Assembly: GCA_000708835.1 (NCBI GenBank)
Contig: DF237100.1
Location: 80,078-144,077 of the forward strand
Source of the DNA: Klebsormidium nitens
Lineage: Eukaryota; Streptophyta; Klebsormidiophyceae; Klebsormidiales; Klebsormidiaceae
Direction: 5' to 3'
DNA: 64,000 nt
A program made the position numbers and the translations under genes. Within the stretch, counting starts at the first letter, position 1. Every line of letters begins with the position of its first letter. Under the pieces are notes generated by a model. That model ran no database searches, was not told the origin of the DNA, and saw only the letters and a list, made by a program, of their open reading frames with translations. Positions 1-11,146 of the stretch are shown in pieces.

Positions 1-692
1 GGCAGTAGCGTGTCCAATGACCTGTTTTATATCGTACATTTCCTGCTCTACATCATAACTCTGCAACCTAGACTGAAACCTACGATGTACCAAACTGGAA
101 CCCAGCACAGCCACCTCTAAAGGACTGGAAACGAGAGATTGCTGGCAGCTGCACGGTGGTTGCCAACAGTGCGCTACTCACATGACAGGTCACAGTACCC
201 TCACAAAGCAACACAACAAAAATGACAGCGCATTCCTTAATCCGACCACTCTGGTGGAGGCTGCAGTGTTTAACAGCCCCTAACTAATACCTCATTTCTG
301 ACTCCGGTTTGCTTTTTCTGTGCACGTTGTCTGCACACCAGCCACCGTTTGCACGTCCTCCTCCATGCCCCACAAACCACTTTTGTCACTTCCAATGGTT
401 TGAACTCCGTCAAACAACCTGGTTTGAGGATCTTTCCTGCCCCAAAAGCATCGACCGCCACACATGCACCCCTTGCGGTCAAAGAACGTCTTTCGCTCCG
501 CATCCCATCCCGGCAAATGCTCTCACCCCATGCTGCCGCATAGCACCCGTTCCCGTACTGCTCTGTCTGTCTGCTGCCGACCACCTCCTCTTTCCCTCCG
601 ATTCTGCACCCCTCAAGTCAATCAAGTCGGCTTCCTTCACCTCACCCCCCCAATGAGTAGGCCCCTGCTCTTTCCTCGATCTCCAAAGAAAC
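1..692. other. 3' flank of the DUF760 gene, no gene seen
   Basis: This stretch lies downstream of the DUF760 stop codon. It has short overlapping open frames on both strands, but none shows a recognisable domain, a consistent splice structure or family similarity. It probably carries the 3' UTR of the minus-strand gene and some intergenic DNA. I see no repeat or RNA gene. Confidence 0.5.
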
Positions 693-3600
693 TCAGAAGC
701 TCGGCGCTTCACCGTCCAGGGGGGTCTTTGACCAGCTCCGCTGACTGCCGGTCCCCTCCGCCTGCCCCCCGTTGCCACAGCCCCTCTTGCCGAACGTCCC
801 CAGCCCGTGCAGGCTGAACGTGCAGTTCAGATCCAGGCGCAGCTCCACCCCCCGAGTATAGTGGCCCAGCAACATGCACCTGCAGACCGTTGATAGGGCT
901 GACTTTGAGCAACTCTCTCTGGTAGCGGATCCTCTAAATTGCTTGCTCGAGTAACTTTGATGTATGGAAGAGCAGCCTGCCTCCCTCGATTAAGGGTTCA
1001 CAGTTATGCCCAAAGTTCCACGCAAGGACTTGTAGTGTAAGCCCAGGAGAAACGGAAGGGGCAGAGGTGATCAAATGAAATAATGAGAGGCATGACCTTT
1101 GAAGCCTTTAAAGCTCACGTACTCTCCAAGCCGCGCGCTTCTCGCTCACTTGGAAAATCTATCAGAGCATTGCATTTCGCAGCCTCTCATTCTCAGTCCC
1201 TGCTAAAAGCGCTGGCACTGGGAAGTCCAACTTCTAACGTTGAAAGCTCTCCAAAGTACCTCAAACGCACTCTCTTCATCCCACCTTAACACAGGGCCAC
1301 AAACAAGCTCAATACGAACTCTACAAGAGTGCACCAGCTCTTTCTTGGACCCTTCCCTGCCCAACCCCTTGCTAAATCCCCTGACAACCTGCTCTGGTGT
1401 CTCTCTGACCAACTCCTACACCCATCTGCACATTCTGTTGCAAAAAGGCACTGAGAGCCACTGCAGCAGAATGGTCCTCACCAGAACAGCAGCCTCGCCA
1501 GATAGTCCCTGCTCGCTGTCACCGTCTGCTGGAACTCAAGCCCCGGCACCTGGGGGGACGCCCCAAGCCCCTCCCCCATCACGGCCCGCCTGGTCTCCCA
1601 TCCCCCCCCACCTGCCCTCATCCCCGCCCCCCCATACGCACCCCCCCTCGGTGCCCCCGCCTGCTGACTTGGACCCAGATTGCCCAGCAGGCCATCAATA
1701 ACCGCGCGAATCGCTTCTTCGACATCGGGGGTCCCAGGTTTTGAAAGCTCCGCAACTTTGTCTGCCTCCAGAGAGCGGAGGTAATCGAGGAGAGCGTTCC
1801 CCTCATCCTCGCCCGTAGGTGGGGGCACTGGGGTCACACCTTCCATCTTGAGGGCTGAGAGGGTCTTCTCCGCAGAAGACAGGGCCTGCAAGAGGATCGA
1901 AAACAATCAGTCTTCTAATAGGGAGGTGCGTCCTCTTTCTTGAAACCAACACCCCTTGAGCTGGAACCCAGAAGTGCTTGGAAGCAGCAATCGTACTGTA
2001 GGACCTCAGCTTGTATACAGAGGGGAGGACCCAGAAGTGCACCGGAAACATTTTGAAAGTGAAACAGAATGGGGCCTGTCAGATGAGAACCCATCTGGTT
2101 TTCACAAGCTCCTCAATGATACACATGGGACATACGCTACTCGATGCTGCTCCAGGAGAATTGAGGTTCACAAAGAAGAAAGCAGTTGCTCCTCACATCT
2201 TGCGTTTCTGCCAGCTTGCTCTGCAGCTTCCGCACGTATTCCGCAGCCTCCACAGGCAAACCCTCCAAATCCATTCCAATCATCCCCACTTCTTCCAGTT
2301 CCTCCTCCCCCTCGCTGCTCCTCAATTCTACCCCCCCTGCGGCAACCTCTGCTTGACGGCTGTCGTTGTCCAGTGCCAGGTGTCCATCCACTTCAGGGTG
2401 TCCACTGACTGGCACTGATTCCAGGGGGGGTGCCCCCTCCTCTCCACCGTCCGACTCCCAGGAGCGCTGCAGGCTGAGGCGATACTCGGCATTCCGCAAA
2501 GTGTAGCTGCAAATGAAAAAAGTATGCGAAAATTCAACAATAGAAACAAAAGACTCTCCTGGCCTCCAAGCCAACGCAAGGGGCTAGGAAAGAGTCAGTC
2601 AACAATTTTTCCATCAATCTGGAGTGCCTTTGCTGATTTCTTGTGGCAATGTCAGGACACCCGAGGCAGGTCTGATTAGTTTTCGGCAACTCAGGCTTGT
2701 CACGGCTGCCAGCTTCTAGGGTCAATCAGAGAGTTGCTTACTTCAACTCCAGTTCACATGGGCACCTTAATGCTTTGCAGCACATGACAGCTGTCAGTGG
2801 CCCAGAAAGGACGAGAGTGGGAGCAAACCTGCCTCTGTGTTTCAGTCGCATCGGCAGCCTGCTCCAGACTGCTCCGAGTGACTCTTAACTGCATCATTCG
2901 AGGAAGGGGTCAGAACGCTGGCTCATGGGAGCACAGCAGGGGTTAGTGTGTTAACCGGGGTTTAGTATGTCCGGACCTGAGGCCCTGTGCGGGCGAGGGT
3001 CGTCACTCACCCAGTCATCATGGAGGAGACCAGCAGCCGCGCCAGGGCCTCCCGCTCCGTCTCCACAATCACACTGAACTGGTCCGAAGGAAGGAGCCCC
3101 AGCATCCCAGAGATGGTGCGCTTCATGGCGTCCATTGCGTCGGACGAAGCGTCCTGCGCTAGTTGCTGGATGTCCAGGGGCTCGATCTGGAGGATGATGT
3201 CGCGCAGCACCGACGGCATGTGCTCCTGCACAGGAGAGGCAGTAGGACGTCCAAAGTTTTGACTCTGAACCTCGATTGGCATGATAGGAAACTGAAATCC
3301 TGAAGGAGACGGAAAACTTCAAGAACCTAAGCAGCAATGCACTGTATGGCTTGTCAATGAGCCAAAGCAAAACCTCATCAACACTAGGGCCGAAACCTGG
3401 AGGTAATCGGGCACCACAGGCGAGGGCTACTGCAGGCTGAAATTAGAATGGCCACAAGCGAAGGGCAATCAATGAGGAAGTTATCGCAAAAGATACGACC
3501 AAGAAGTACATGGCTCAAGCAGCCTGCAGAGCAGATTCGGAAAGAACACTACTGTTGAGGTGCAGGTGTTAATGAGGAGGCGGAGTAGCAGGCAAATCTA

Positions 3601-4360
3601 TTCTGCTCTAAGACAATCCCAGATAAGCTTGTTGTCTCGATCACGGTCAGATGAGTCCCCATTACAGGCTAATCAAAGATTCAGAAACCATGGACCTACG
3701 GCAATTGCTTTGAAACACTTCAGCGTCCTCTTGCAGCCAAGCATCCAAGCTCTCAGCTGTGAGCATGCTCTGGATGTACAAGAAATGCCAGAGCGCCTTG
3801 CCAGAAGGGCAGGCTGCCAGCTGTTTTTCGTCATCAATCTTGAAATGCTTCAACCATCCAACCCTACACGATATGGGCCAAAGCGCATAAATATGAAGAT
3901 CGAACACCTTATGCAAGCAATTCACAATCCATTCAACAGTATCCTACAGGAATAGTATGCGGGAACTCACCGATCTGTACGGCATCCTCCCCGTGAATGC
4001 AAAGCTGTTGGGTGTCCGCCTCTCGGAACCATCCCAGAAACTGTCACCAACTCCCCGCAGCAGGCACCTCACTTTGGACCCCTCGGCCCGCTGCTGTTCC
4101 CGCGCTGACCTAAATATACCTACTGACGACTCCAAGGACCCCATGTGCAGACATCCATTTCCAGACTGGCCCCTCAGCAAGTCTACCTTTAGCCTTGATT
4201 GTCTCGCGCCTGCATGGGCCCGAGGGGCGACATCCACAGCTGTCTTTCCGCAGCACCCCGCCTGCGACGTAGAGCATGCACCGCCCGATCTCCGCACGGA
4301 AAACTGTTCTGTGCCACGCCCCAGCTGTGCCATGCCCCCCACATACGCGGAAGACGCCAT
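693..4360 (-). CDS. DUF760 family protein, predicted plastid-targeted
   Basis: Five exons: complement(693..879, 1482..1885, 2197..2506, 3011..3225, 3971..4360), 501 residues. All introns are GT-AG and the phases close. The ATG at 4360 (MASSAYVGG) was chosen over a GTG three codons upstream. The first 130 residues are rich in Ser, Arg and Ala with few acidic residues, like a chloroplast transit peptide. Two DUF760 repeats follow. The first begins MPSVLRDIILQIEPLDIQQL and ends with a helix containing ALARLLVSSMMTGYTLRNAE. The second contains NALLDYLRSLEADKVAEL and ends with YLARLLFWCMLLGHYTRGVE. Exon 4 carries a Gly/Pro/Arg-rich insert within the second repeat. The family is known from plants, including the UV-B-responsive Arabidopsis protein At3g17800, but has no established biochemical role. 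The gene is divergent from the PPR gene and shares a 581-bp upstream region with it. Family call is firm; function is unknown. Confidence 0.88.
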
Positions 4361-4941
4361 AGTGGACACGAGGTCTAATCAAAGGCTGCGGCTGTGGCCC
4401 TGTTGCAGCGACTCCCTCGTCGCTTGAGGCCGCCGCACCGCCCCTGTTCAAGGTCCCCTGTCAATGTTCATCATTGCTGGCTTGGCAGGCACTGAAGTTC
4501 GAACAGAGAAGGCGCACGCGGCTTTCCAAAATTTCCAGCGCAAGATCTCAGCCACCGAAGGTGATTGTTTATTGGCGACCAACACGGTATTCGAAATCCA
4601 GATTGACGGGTAACCAACGTTCCACGCCATCCTTGATCGTCATCTGACGGCTTTAAAGATGCCAGTGTGGCATGTGGGCCGGCCTTCCAAAATCCTGGAA
4701 GCGATCGCTTTGACGTGATTAGAAGATATTCAGAAATCCGGGGGGTGAGCCTGGAGCCTGAATCTTTACCCCCGTTCGTCGATGCTTTTGAGGAAACCCT
4801 TACCGCCACATTGCTATTGAGAACCGTTACCATGGATGATCATCTGAGCATCTGAGAGACTGAAAAGCTCAGTCTCTTCGTTTGCAGAGCTCCAGACTCC
4901 AGACTCCAGTCCACTTTCGTTACATAGAAACTTGAGGCGTC
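4361..4941. promoter_or_regulatory. Divergent promoter region, DUF760 / PPR
   Basis: These 581 bp separate the start codons of two diverging genes whose products both look organelle-targeted, so the region must hold both 5' UTRs and promoters. I found no clear TATA box at a convincing distance from either start and no strong repeat. The role follows from position only. Confidence 0.5.
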
Positions 4942-7900
4942 ATGGAAAGCGCTGTGGCGTCCCTTCAATCTGTGGGCTCTTTTCGTGTAGGGGTGTCCAA
5001 CAAGAATGCCTGTCCACGTTGCGCTCAGCATTTGGAGATAGTGCAGTCCCTCTCCCAGAGAGGATTGAGGCGCCCCCGCTGGTCTCCATCAAGTTTCAGC
5101 ATCGACCCCTCGTTCGGGCGTCTGTATATCCTTTGTACTCATCAATCAAGGACAGAAGAGCCTGCTATTTTGAAAATGGGCACAGGTGCTACCCAAACAG
5201 GTATGGTTGGAGCGCAGGTCTCGAGTAGCAGGTCCGCTGCTTCGGAGGCAAATGCTGAAAGTAGTGGCGAGAGCGCTAGGCAAAGGGACAGTGGATTGAT
5301 GCTGACTGGGACAGTGCGCGAAGGCGCACTTGACTTGTCTCGTGACGACATGTGTGCATCTGCCACCACCAATCCATCGCCACTTGTCGGAAACCCACTT
5401 GACAACCGAGAAGTGACGGGGTCAGGAGACGGGACCACCGGCGAACGAGGAGTCAGTGGAATTGTCGCGGATGCTTCCAATTCACAGAGCCACCTAGACC
5501 AAGAAATGTATGCATCCACTTTGGGCCAAAGTGGTCAGGAGGACTTCTCAGAGGAAGCGCCTGCTCCTTTTAAAGGCGCTGCCCATAACAACGAAAGCAT
5601 TGGTGAGCATCTAGACCTTGTCGATGATGTACCCGAGGGGCACACGGAGTTGAGAAGCTTTGGGCAGTGGGGGGAGGAGCCAAGACGGCCTGCTAAAAGA
5701 AGCAAGCGCAAGCAGTACGTCTGGCCCGAGCTTAGGACAGCAGAGAACGAGGAGCCTGATTACGAGTACCTGGAAGTAGACCCTTCGGAGCTTCCCGAGC
5801 GGCGAACGAGCTCGCAGAAGGCGTCGAGCAGCGGGCGTGCCATAAAATACACCGCCCCAAAGGCGAAAAACAGGGGTCAGAAAAGCACGGCCAGTGTCAA
5901 GAGGGAGCCCAGTGCGGCGGCCCAGGCGTGCTTGACACTGCTGAGCGAGTACCAAGATCCGGGATACTTGCCATACGAGGAGTTTCGGGACACGTTGAGG
6001 GAGTGGGTGAACGAGCAGGCGCCGAGGAGGGCAGACGGAATGGACGTGCTAAGGGCGCTGCTAGACTACCGGGAAACGCAGGTGTTTATCAGAGTGAGTG
6101 GAAGGAGGATATCCAACGAAGATGTCAGTGACTGTTGAAGGTAGATCGAGCGATGCAGACCCTTCAGATGCACAGTTTTACACAGAGGGAGAGTGGGAAG
6201 TTAAGAGGCAGATGAACGAAAATGTTGTGAGGAACCGAGGACATGTGAACGAGAATTATGTGAATTCTGAGAAGGCAGCACTCACTCGAGATTGCTTCTG
6301 CTCTCAGGCATGGTTCGTCAGCTCTTCGAGATCCGAGCTTGAATGCCTTTTGGCTTCTTTGCTAGCTATTCGCAGAAGCGCACCTTGCATGGCCCAGTTC
6401 ATTCCCCCCATAAAATCCGCCTGCTTGTGGTCCGGGTCTTGTCTGTAGAAGGCTGGAATGTCCAGCAACCTGTCACTTCCGTATTGTTTCAAGGTCAAAA
6501 CGAAAGTGCTCTCGTCAGGTATTGAGCGTGCGCCCTGATTCATTCCGTAGGTGGCGGAGCACTTTATGAAAGAGGGGTGGTTCCGGTCCAACCTGGCCGA
6601 CCACAACAAGCTGCTCAATGTGTTCGTCAAGAACGGCTTTTTTCTGAAGGCCGAAAACCGCTACCGCAAAATGCTCTCAAAAGGTGGGCCGATTTCCTGC
6701 AGTGAAGGAGCGGAGGAGATTATCTCTTAAGTTTGCACTGTGTTTGTAGATGCTGTTGGGAAGTGGTCGTGTCGGAGGTAGAAGTCTCTCTTACTGACCT
6801 TGAGGTTTCGTTAGCATTTCGCGACGACATTCTTACAAGAATCCGAACGGAGGTCCAGTGGAAATCGCTCTTGTGTGCGGCTTCTCTATCTGCTTCTCCC
6901 CCTTTTCACTTAGAAAGGACGTAAAGTAATGCACTTAGAAAGGACATGAAGTAAGATAATGTCAGGAAAAACTGGAGATCCAGTGTTTCTCAAGCCTTCT
7001 TGTGGCTACTCCAAAAGTAGAGTGGCTTCAGAGTTTATCCTCCCAAACTCCCCGCTGAACCGACATCACTCACTTTTAAACTTTTGAACCGTCCAGGTAT
7101 CCAGCCAGACCGCACGACCTACACTCTGATGATCCAGCACTACGGGCTGTGGAAGAGGCCGGACCGCGCAGAAGAGCTGTTCCTGGAGATGAAGACCAGA
7201 AACATACATCCAAACGAGGACACGTTCGTTGCGCTCATGGGGGCGCTGACAAAGGTGAGGCCGGACTTTCCCTCGGCTTACAGATCCACCTCATTGTTGT
7301 TACGATAACAAGAAGTTGTATTGTACGTGCGCCATGTCTCTCAAAGCTTTGCCGTCTGCATTTCGATCTTAGACTTGGAGTCAAACCGGGGGTGAGCCGG
7401 ATTTTAACCGAAGTATGTCGTCCTGACCAGCCTCTCTATCGGACCTGGATTGTGACGATCAAAGTGCATGTACCCGGCAGAACGAATGTAACGGAGAGCG
7501 TCATCCGAGCAGCAACGTTACTTACTCCGGTTCCTATCCTCTTGCTTTACCCTTGCCATGCCACAGGGTTCGCTTCGGGTCTCCTCTACTGGAGGCGCGT
7601 CTTATTCCTCTGAACTGTTGTTCCTGGCTAAACAAGAAGGCGGACTCTTAGTCTGGTTATCTTTCAACCAAGTTGGTTCGATATGTTAACCAAGATTGGT
7701 TAGTTTTGTAATCACAAAATTTCGGTTCTTTTCCTGGCAGGCGGGCCGGTTGGTGGAGGCAGAGCGGCTGCTCAAGTCGATGCGCAAGTCGCGGTGTCCC
7801 CGGGGGCCAGCCGCTTACGTCACGCTGATGGAGGCGTACGGCCGTGAAGAAGAGCCCGAGGAGGCGGAGCGCGTCTTCCTCATGCTGCAAGCGGACGGTA

Positions 7901-10054
7901 ACTCTGCAATTGTCCGAAATGTTGTACGGCGTTTTTGTTTATTCCTTGCCGTCTAATAGGTTGTTCGCACCTGAATTTTATTTTGACGCCGTCGACGGAC
8001 CACTCCGTCGACGGACTTCCTACAATTCGACGGAAACACCCGGTTGTTCGCAGTGTCATCTTTCCGTCGACGGACCGTCGACGATCTGTCAAAAATCTGC
8101 TCGGAAACGCGGGCTATCGCAAGCGACGGAGTCCGTCGGCGGACACTGCTCCGTCGACGGGGAGTTGGGACCTACCAATCTTTCCGTCGCAGCCGTCGAT
8201 GCTCCGTCGACGCGCCTTCCGAAGTTTAACGGAAAATAATCGCCGCCGTCGCCGCCGTCAACAAATTTTCCCTAGTGCGAACAACCTATCAGCATGACTG
8301 TTTCATTTCGCGTCATCACCACGAGCGCTCTCCGCCCTACACGCAATTGTATGGGGAAGGGCACGGTGAAGGGCAAAAGTGACTTCGCTCTTCAATCAAG
8401 GGTACTTCCGAAACCTGGCCGAGCTGTTGTTGAGGGACACTGGTCCGAGGTTCTTCGCGGCGGGACGCTTCGATCTTTGACTGTTGCGAGCGCGTGCCTA
8501 AGATTAACAGGTGGTGCGCGCCCTTCGACAGCCGTTCGGCCGTTCAGTTGCACCGGACCTCGGTTGAGGGAATTCTAAGACCTGCATTGAACACTTACAA
8601 AGGCCTGCACTTTCACGCCCTGGAAAGTTCCCCACACTTTCCGCATCGACTTCACAACCGTCACTGTCTGTCGCTTCTATTCCACAGTTTCTAGCTTCAG
8701 GCTTTCGCGATTTTTACGTTTCTACTATCTCCCTATGACTAATTTCTATCTTCTAACCCACTCCCGTTACTCTTCCAGGGATCCCCTTGGACCGCGCCGC
8801 ATATCTGGGCCTGATGCACGTGTACTCGGACCTGCGGAAGCCGCACCACGTGGAGCGCGTGTTTCGGGACATGCTCGCGCAGCGCATCCTGCCGGACGAG
8901 ACTTCATACCTAGTTCTTATCGACAGCTACCGCGCCGCGGGGCTCGGGAAGAACTGCGAGCGGCTCATGGAGGAGATGAAGGTGGGCGCTAGCAGCTGAT
9001 TCTTCGGTTTAATAGAACCGTTTACAAAGCTCCTCGATGTTCAGCTTCGTCCACTGCTTTGCTTACTGAGTCTTTCGGATCAAGCAGGAGAGCGGTCAAA
9101 GGTGTGGTACGAAGCTTCTTTACCTGCTCAGGAGGAGTGTTCGATCATTCCTTATACGGAAACGGGCGCCGAAGCGTATGGCTCAAGCCGAGTCGGGAGC
9201 GTTTACAGATCCAATTTACTTGTTCCTGAGGTTTGGGATGCGAAGTCTTTTCCTAATAGGAAGGGGAGCTGGCATCGGCTAGCCGCGGCCGGTTATGTGT
9301 TGTTTACGGAAGTACTTGCGTAGGGGTTTCTGAGATAGGATGCCGCAAGCATTGATATGGATATAAGCACTGATGCAGTTCAAACGCAGCCCTTGTTCTT
9401 ATTCCGACTTGAGTCACCCGTCTCTCTATGTTACTCCGACACCCGAGCCTTCGTGACTCGTCCCGGTCTTTTCCGCAGCTGCTGGGGCTCTCCCCGTACA
9501 AGGCCGCCGCTCTCATCATGGAGGCGTACGGCAAGGAGCAGCTCTTCTCCGAGGCCGAGCGCATTCTCACCGACCTCCAAGCCACCACCGGACGTAAGCC
9601 TGGCGTCATGCACTACAACGCGCTGCTCGCGAGCTACGGCCGGCACGGCCTCCACAAGGACGCCATGAAGGTCTTCGACTGGATGACGTCAGCGGGCGTG
9701 GCGCTCAACCAGCGGAGCCACGTGTTGATCCTGGATCTGTTCGACCGCACGGGGCGGAAGGCGAACCTCCGGGCGGCGTTCCGGGCGATGCAGTCCGACG
9801 GATTCGGGTTGGAGTTTGAGGTGGCGCAAGAAGCGGTGAACGATTACCGGGCGTCGATTGCGGAGTACGAACTAGAGGCGGAGGAAGAGCGGGAAGAACG
9901 GTTGAGGAAACGGGCGGAGCGCACGGCGCGGTTCATGGAGAAGTGGGACACGTGGAGCCGCGAGCTGGACGAACTAGACGCGGAGATCGCGGAGGTGGAG
10001 CTCGCGGCGGAGCGGCGGATGGACAAGTGGGCGGACCGCACGCGCACGTACTAG
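4942..10054 (+). CDS. P-class pentatricopeptide repeat (PPR) protein, likely organellar
   Basis: Six exons: 4942..6093, 6551..6683, 7097..7254, 7741..7897, 8779..8981, 9479..10054, 792 residues, all phases closing. Exon 1 encodes about 384 residues: a basic, Ser-rich N terminus plausible as a transit peptide, then a long low-complexity acidic/Ser/Gly linker, then a basic patch (RPAKRSKRKQYVWPEL). PPR motifs begin at the end of exon 1 and run through exons 2-6, for example GIQPDRTTYTLMIQHYG, NIHPNEDTFVALMGALTK, GPAAYVTLMEAYGR, GIPLDRAAYLGLMHVYSDL, ILPDETSYLVLIDSYRAAG and PGVMHYNALLASYGRHG. No E, DYW or SMR domain is present, so it is P-class, a type that binds organellar RNA for stability, splicing or translation. 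The C terminus is a charged coiled coil (YELEAEEEREERLRKRAE). Introns fall between or within repeats. Intron 4 (7898-8778) holds a MITE-like element. I cannot assign a specific Arabidopsis orthologue. Confidence 0.87.
7956..8289. mobile_element. MITE/foldback-like element in PPR intron 4
   Basis: A 334-bp segment is bounded by a perfect 15-bp inverted repeat: ATAGGTTGTTCGCAC at 7956-7970 and its reverse complement at 8275-8289. A TA just inside each end could be part of a TA target duplication, but TA is its own reverse complement, so this is ambiguous. The interior is packed with the palindrome-containing motif CCGTCGACGG and variants (about six copies between 7988 and 8215). It has no open frame of note. 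This is the structure of a non-autonomous DNA transposon remnant. The repeat is seen directly; the mobile-element reading is inference. Confidence 0.65.
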
Positions 10055-11146
10055 CGATGAATGGCGGCGTGTACTTACGTCAGCGGAAGAGCTGTTACTC
10101 TCGAGGGGGACGGACAGAAGGGCGGCGCGCATGCGGGGTAATCCTGCATCCGTACGAGCTGAGGGTGTTGCAGAGTGTTTTGGGTGTTCAAGAGCTAGCC
10201 GACGGGTGCGGCAGGCCAGTTTCAATACGCCATGCTCTGAAGTGTGGGACGGCTGTTCTCGATACTTAAGACGTTCACCGGCGACCTTTATCAGCCGAGT
10301 CGACTATCTGATCACGCAGTGGCGGACGGCGCTTGCTGTTGCATGAGGCATCCAGCTTTTCAGTCCCGCATGTGCATTGGCGGCCGCTTGCCAAGAAAGT
10401 CAGTGCAGAACAATGGTCAATTTGCCACGACATGCCGGTTCATCGGAACAGTAGCTGCAGAGCCCGTGCAAGCCCGCGCACCTAGATGTGGCCCGCATCG
10501 CGCTAGCTAAGGGCCGGACCCATGTCAATGCTTATTGAAGAAGCCATCAATCCGCCCAGTCGGCCGACATTCAATTTGCCATTCAGCTACGTTTTCTATA
10601 TATTCGATGACTCGAGTCGTTTGGTTGATTATCAACAGGTATGCATCACGGATTTCACAGATCAACGATATGGCCCGCGGCCGCGCTCGACGAGATGTGA
10701 TCTTATTGTCCTGGGCCATGCGGGAATTCCATGCGTCAATGATGCTGCGGGATGCCAAAAGAACGCGTGCCAGTATACTTAAAATTTCTCTTATTGTCAG
10801 ACTTACACCCACACCGTTGTTTAGCAAGGTGCCAGGTTGCCCACGGCAATCACCAGCTCGCAATCCGATCGTACACGACAGTCTACTTCTGCATGTTCGA
10901 CTGATGTCTTGCCAGATTGCAATGAGGGCCATAATCCCCTGGTCACGAATATTGTGAGTCCAACAAATGCATGTGCAGGCAGCTGCTGCATCTCGATATG
11001 CGCAGCAGTAAGACCTGAAACCTGAGAACCTCGCTGTCTCGTCTGTGCCTACGCGATTCGTTGACGAGCTTCAGCAACTAGTGTTGACCTCACTCATGCC
11101 CATAGACAATGTTCGAATCTTCCGGGCGACAAGCCCTGCTGACACG
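10055..11146. other. Tail-to-tail intergenic region, PPR / uL22m
   Basis: About 1.1 kb between the PPR stop and the uL22m stop, so it holds two 3' UTRs. Overlapping open frames on both strands between 10525 and 10957 (about 135-140 codons each) match no family I know and show no splice continuity. I do not call a gene here. Confidence 0.5.

Noticed and set aside
10525-10957. Overlapping frames of 135-140 codons on both strands
   Set aside because: Both strands are open over the same bases, as expected by chance. Neither shows a domain or fits a splice chain.
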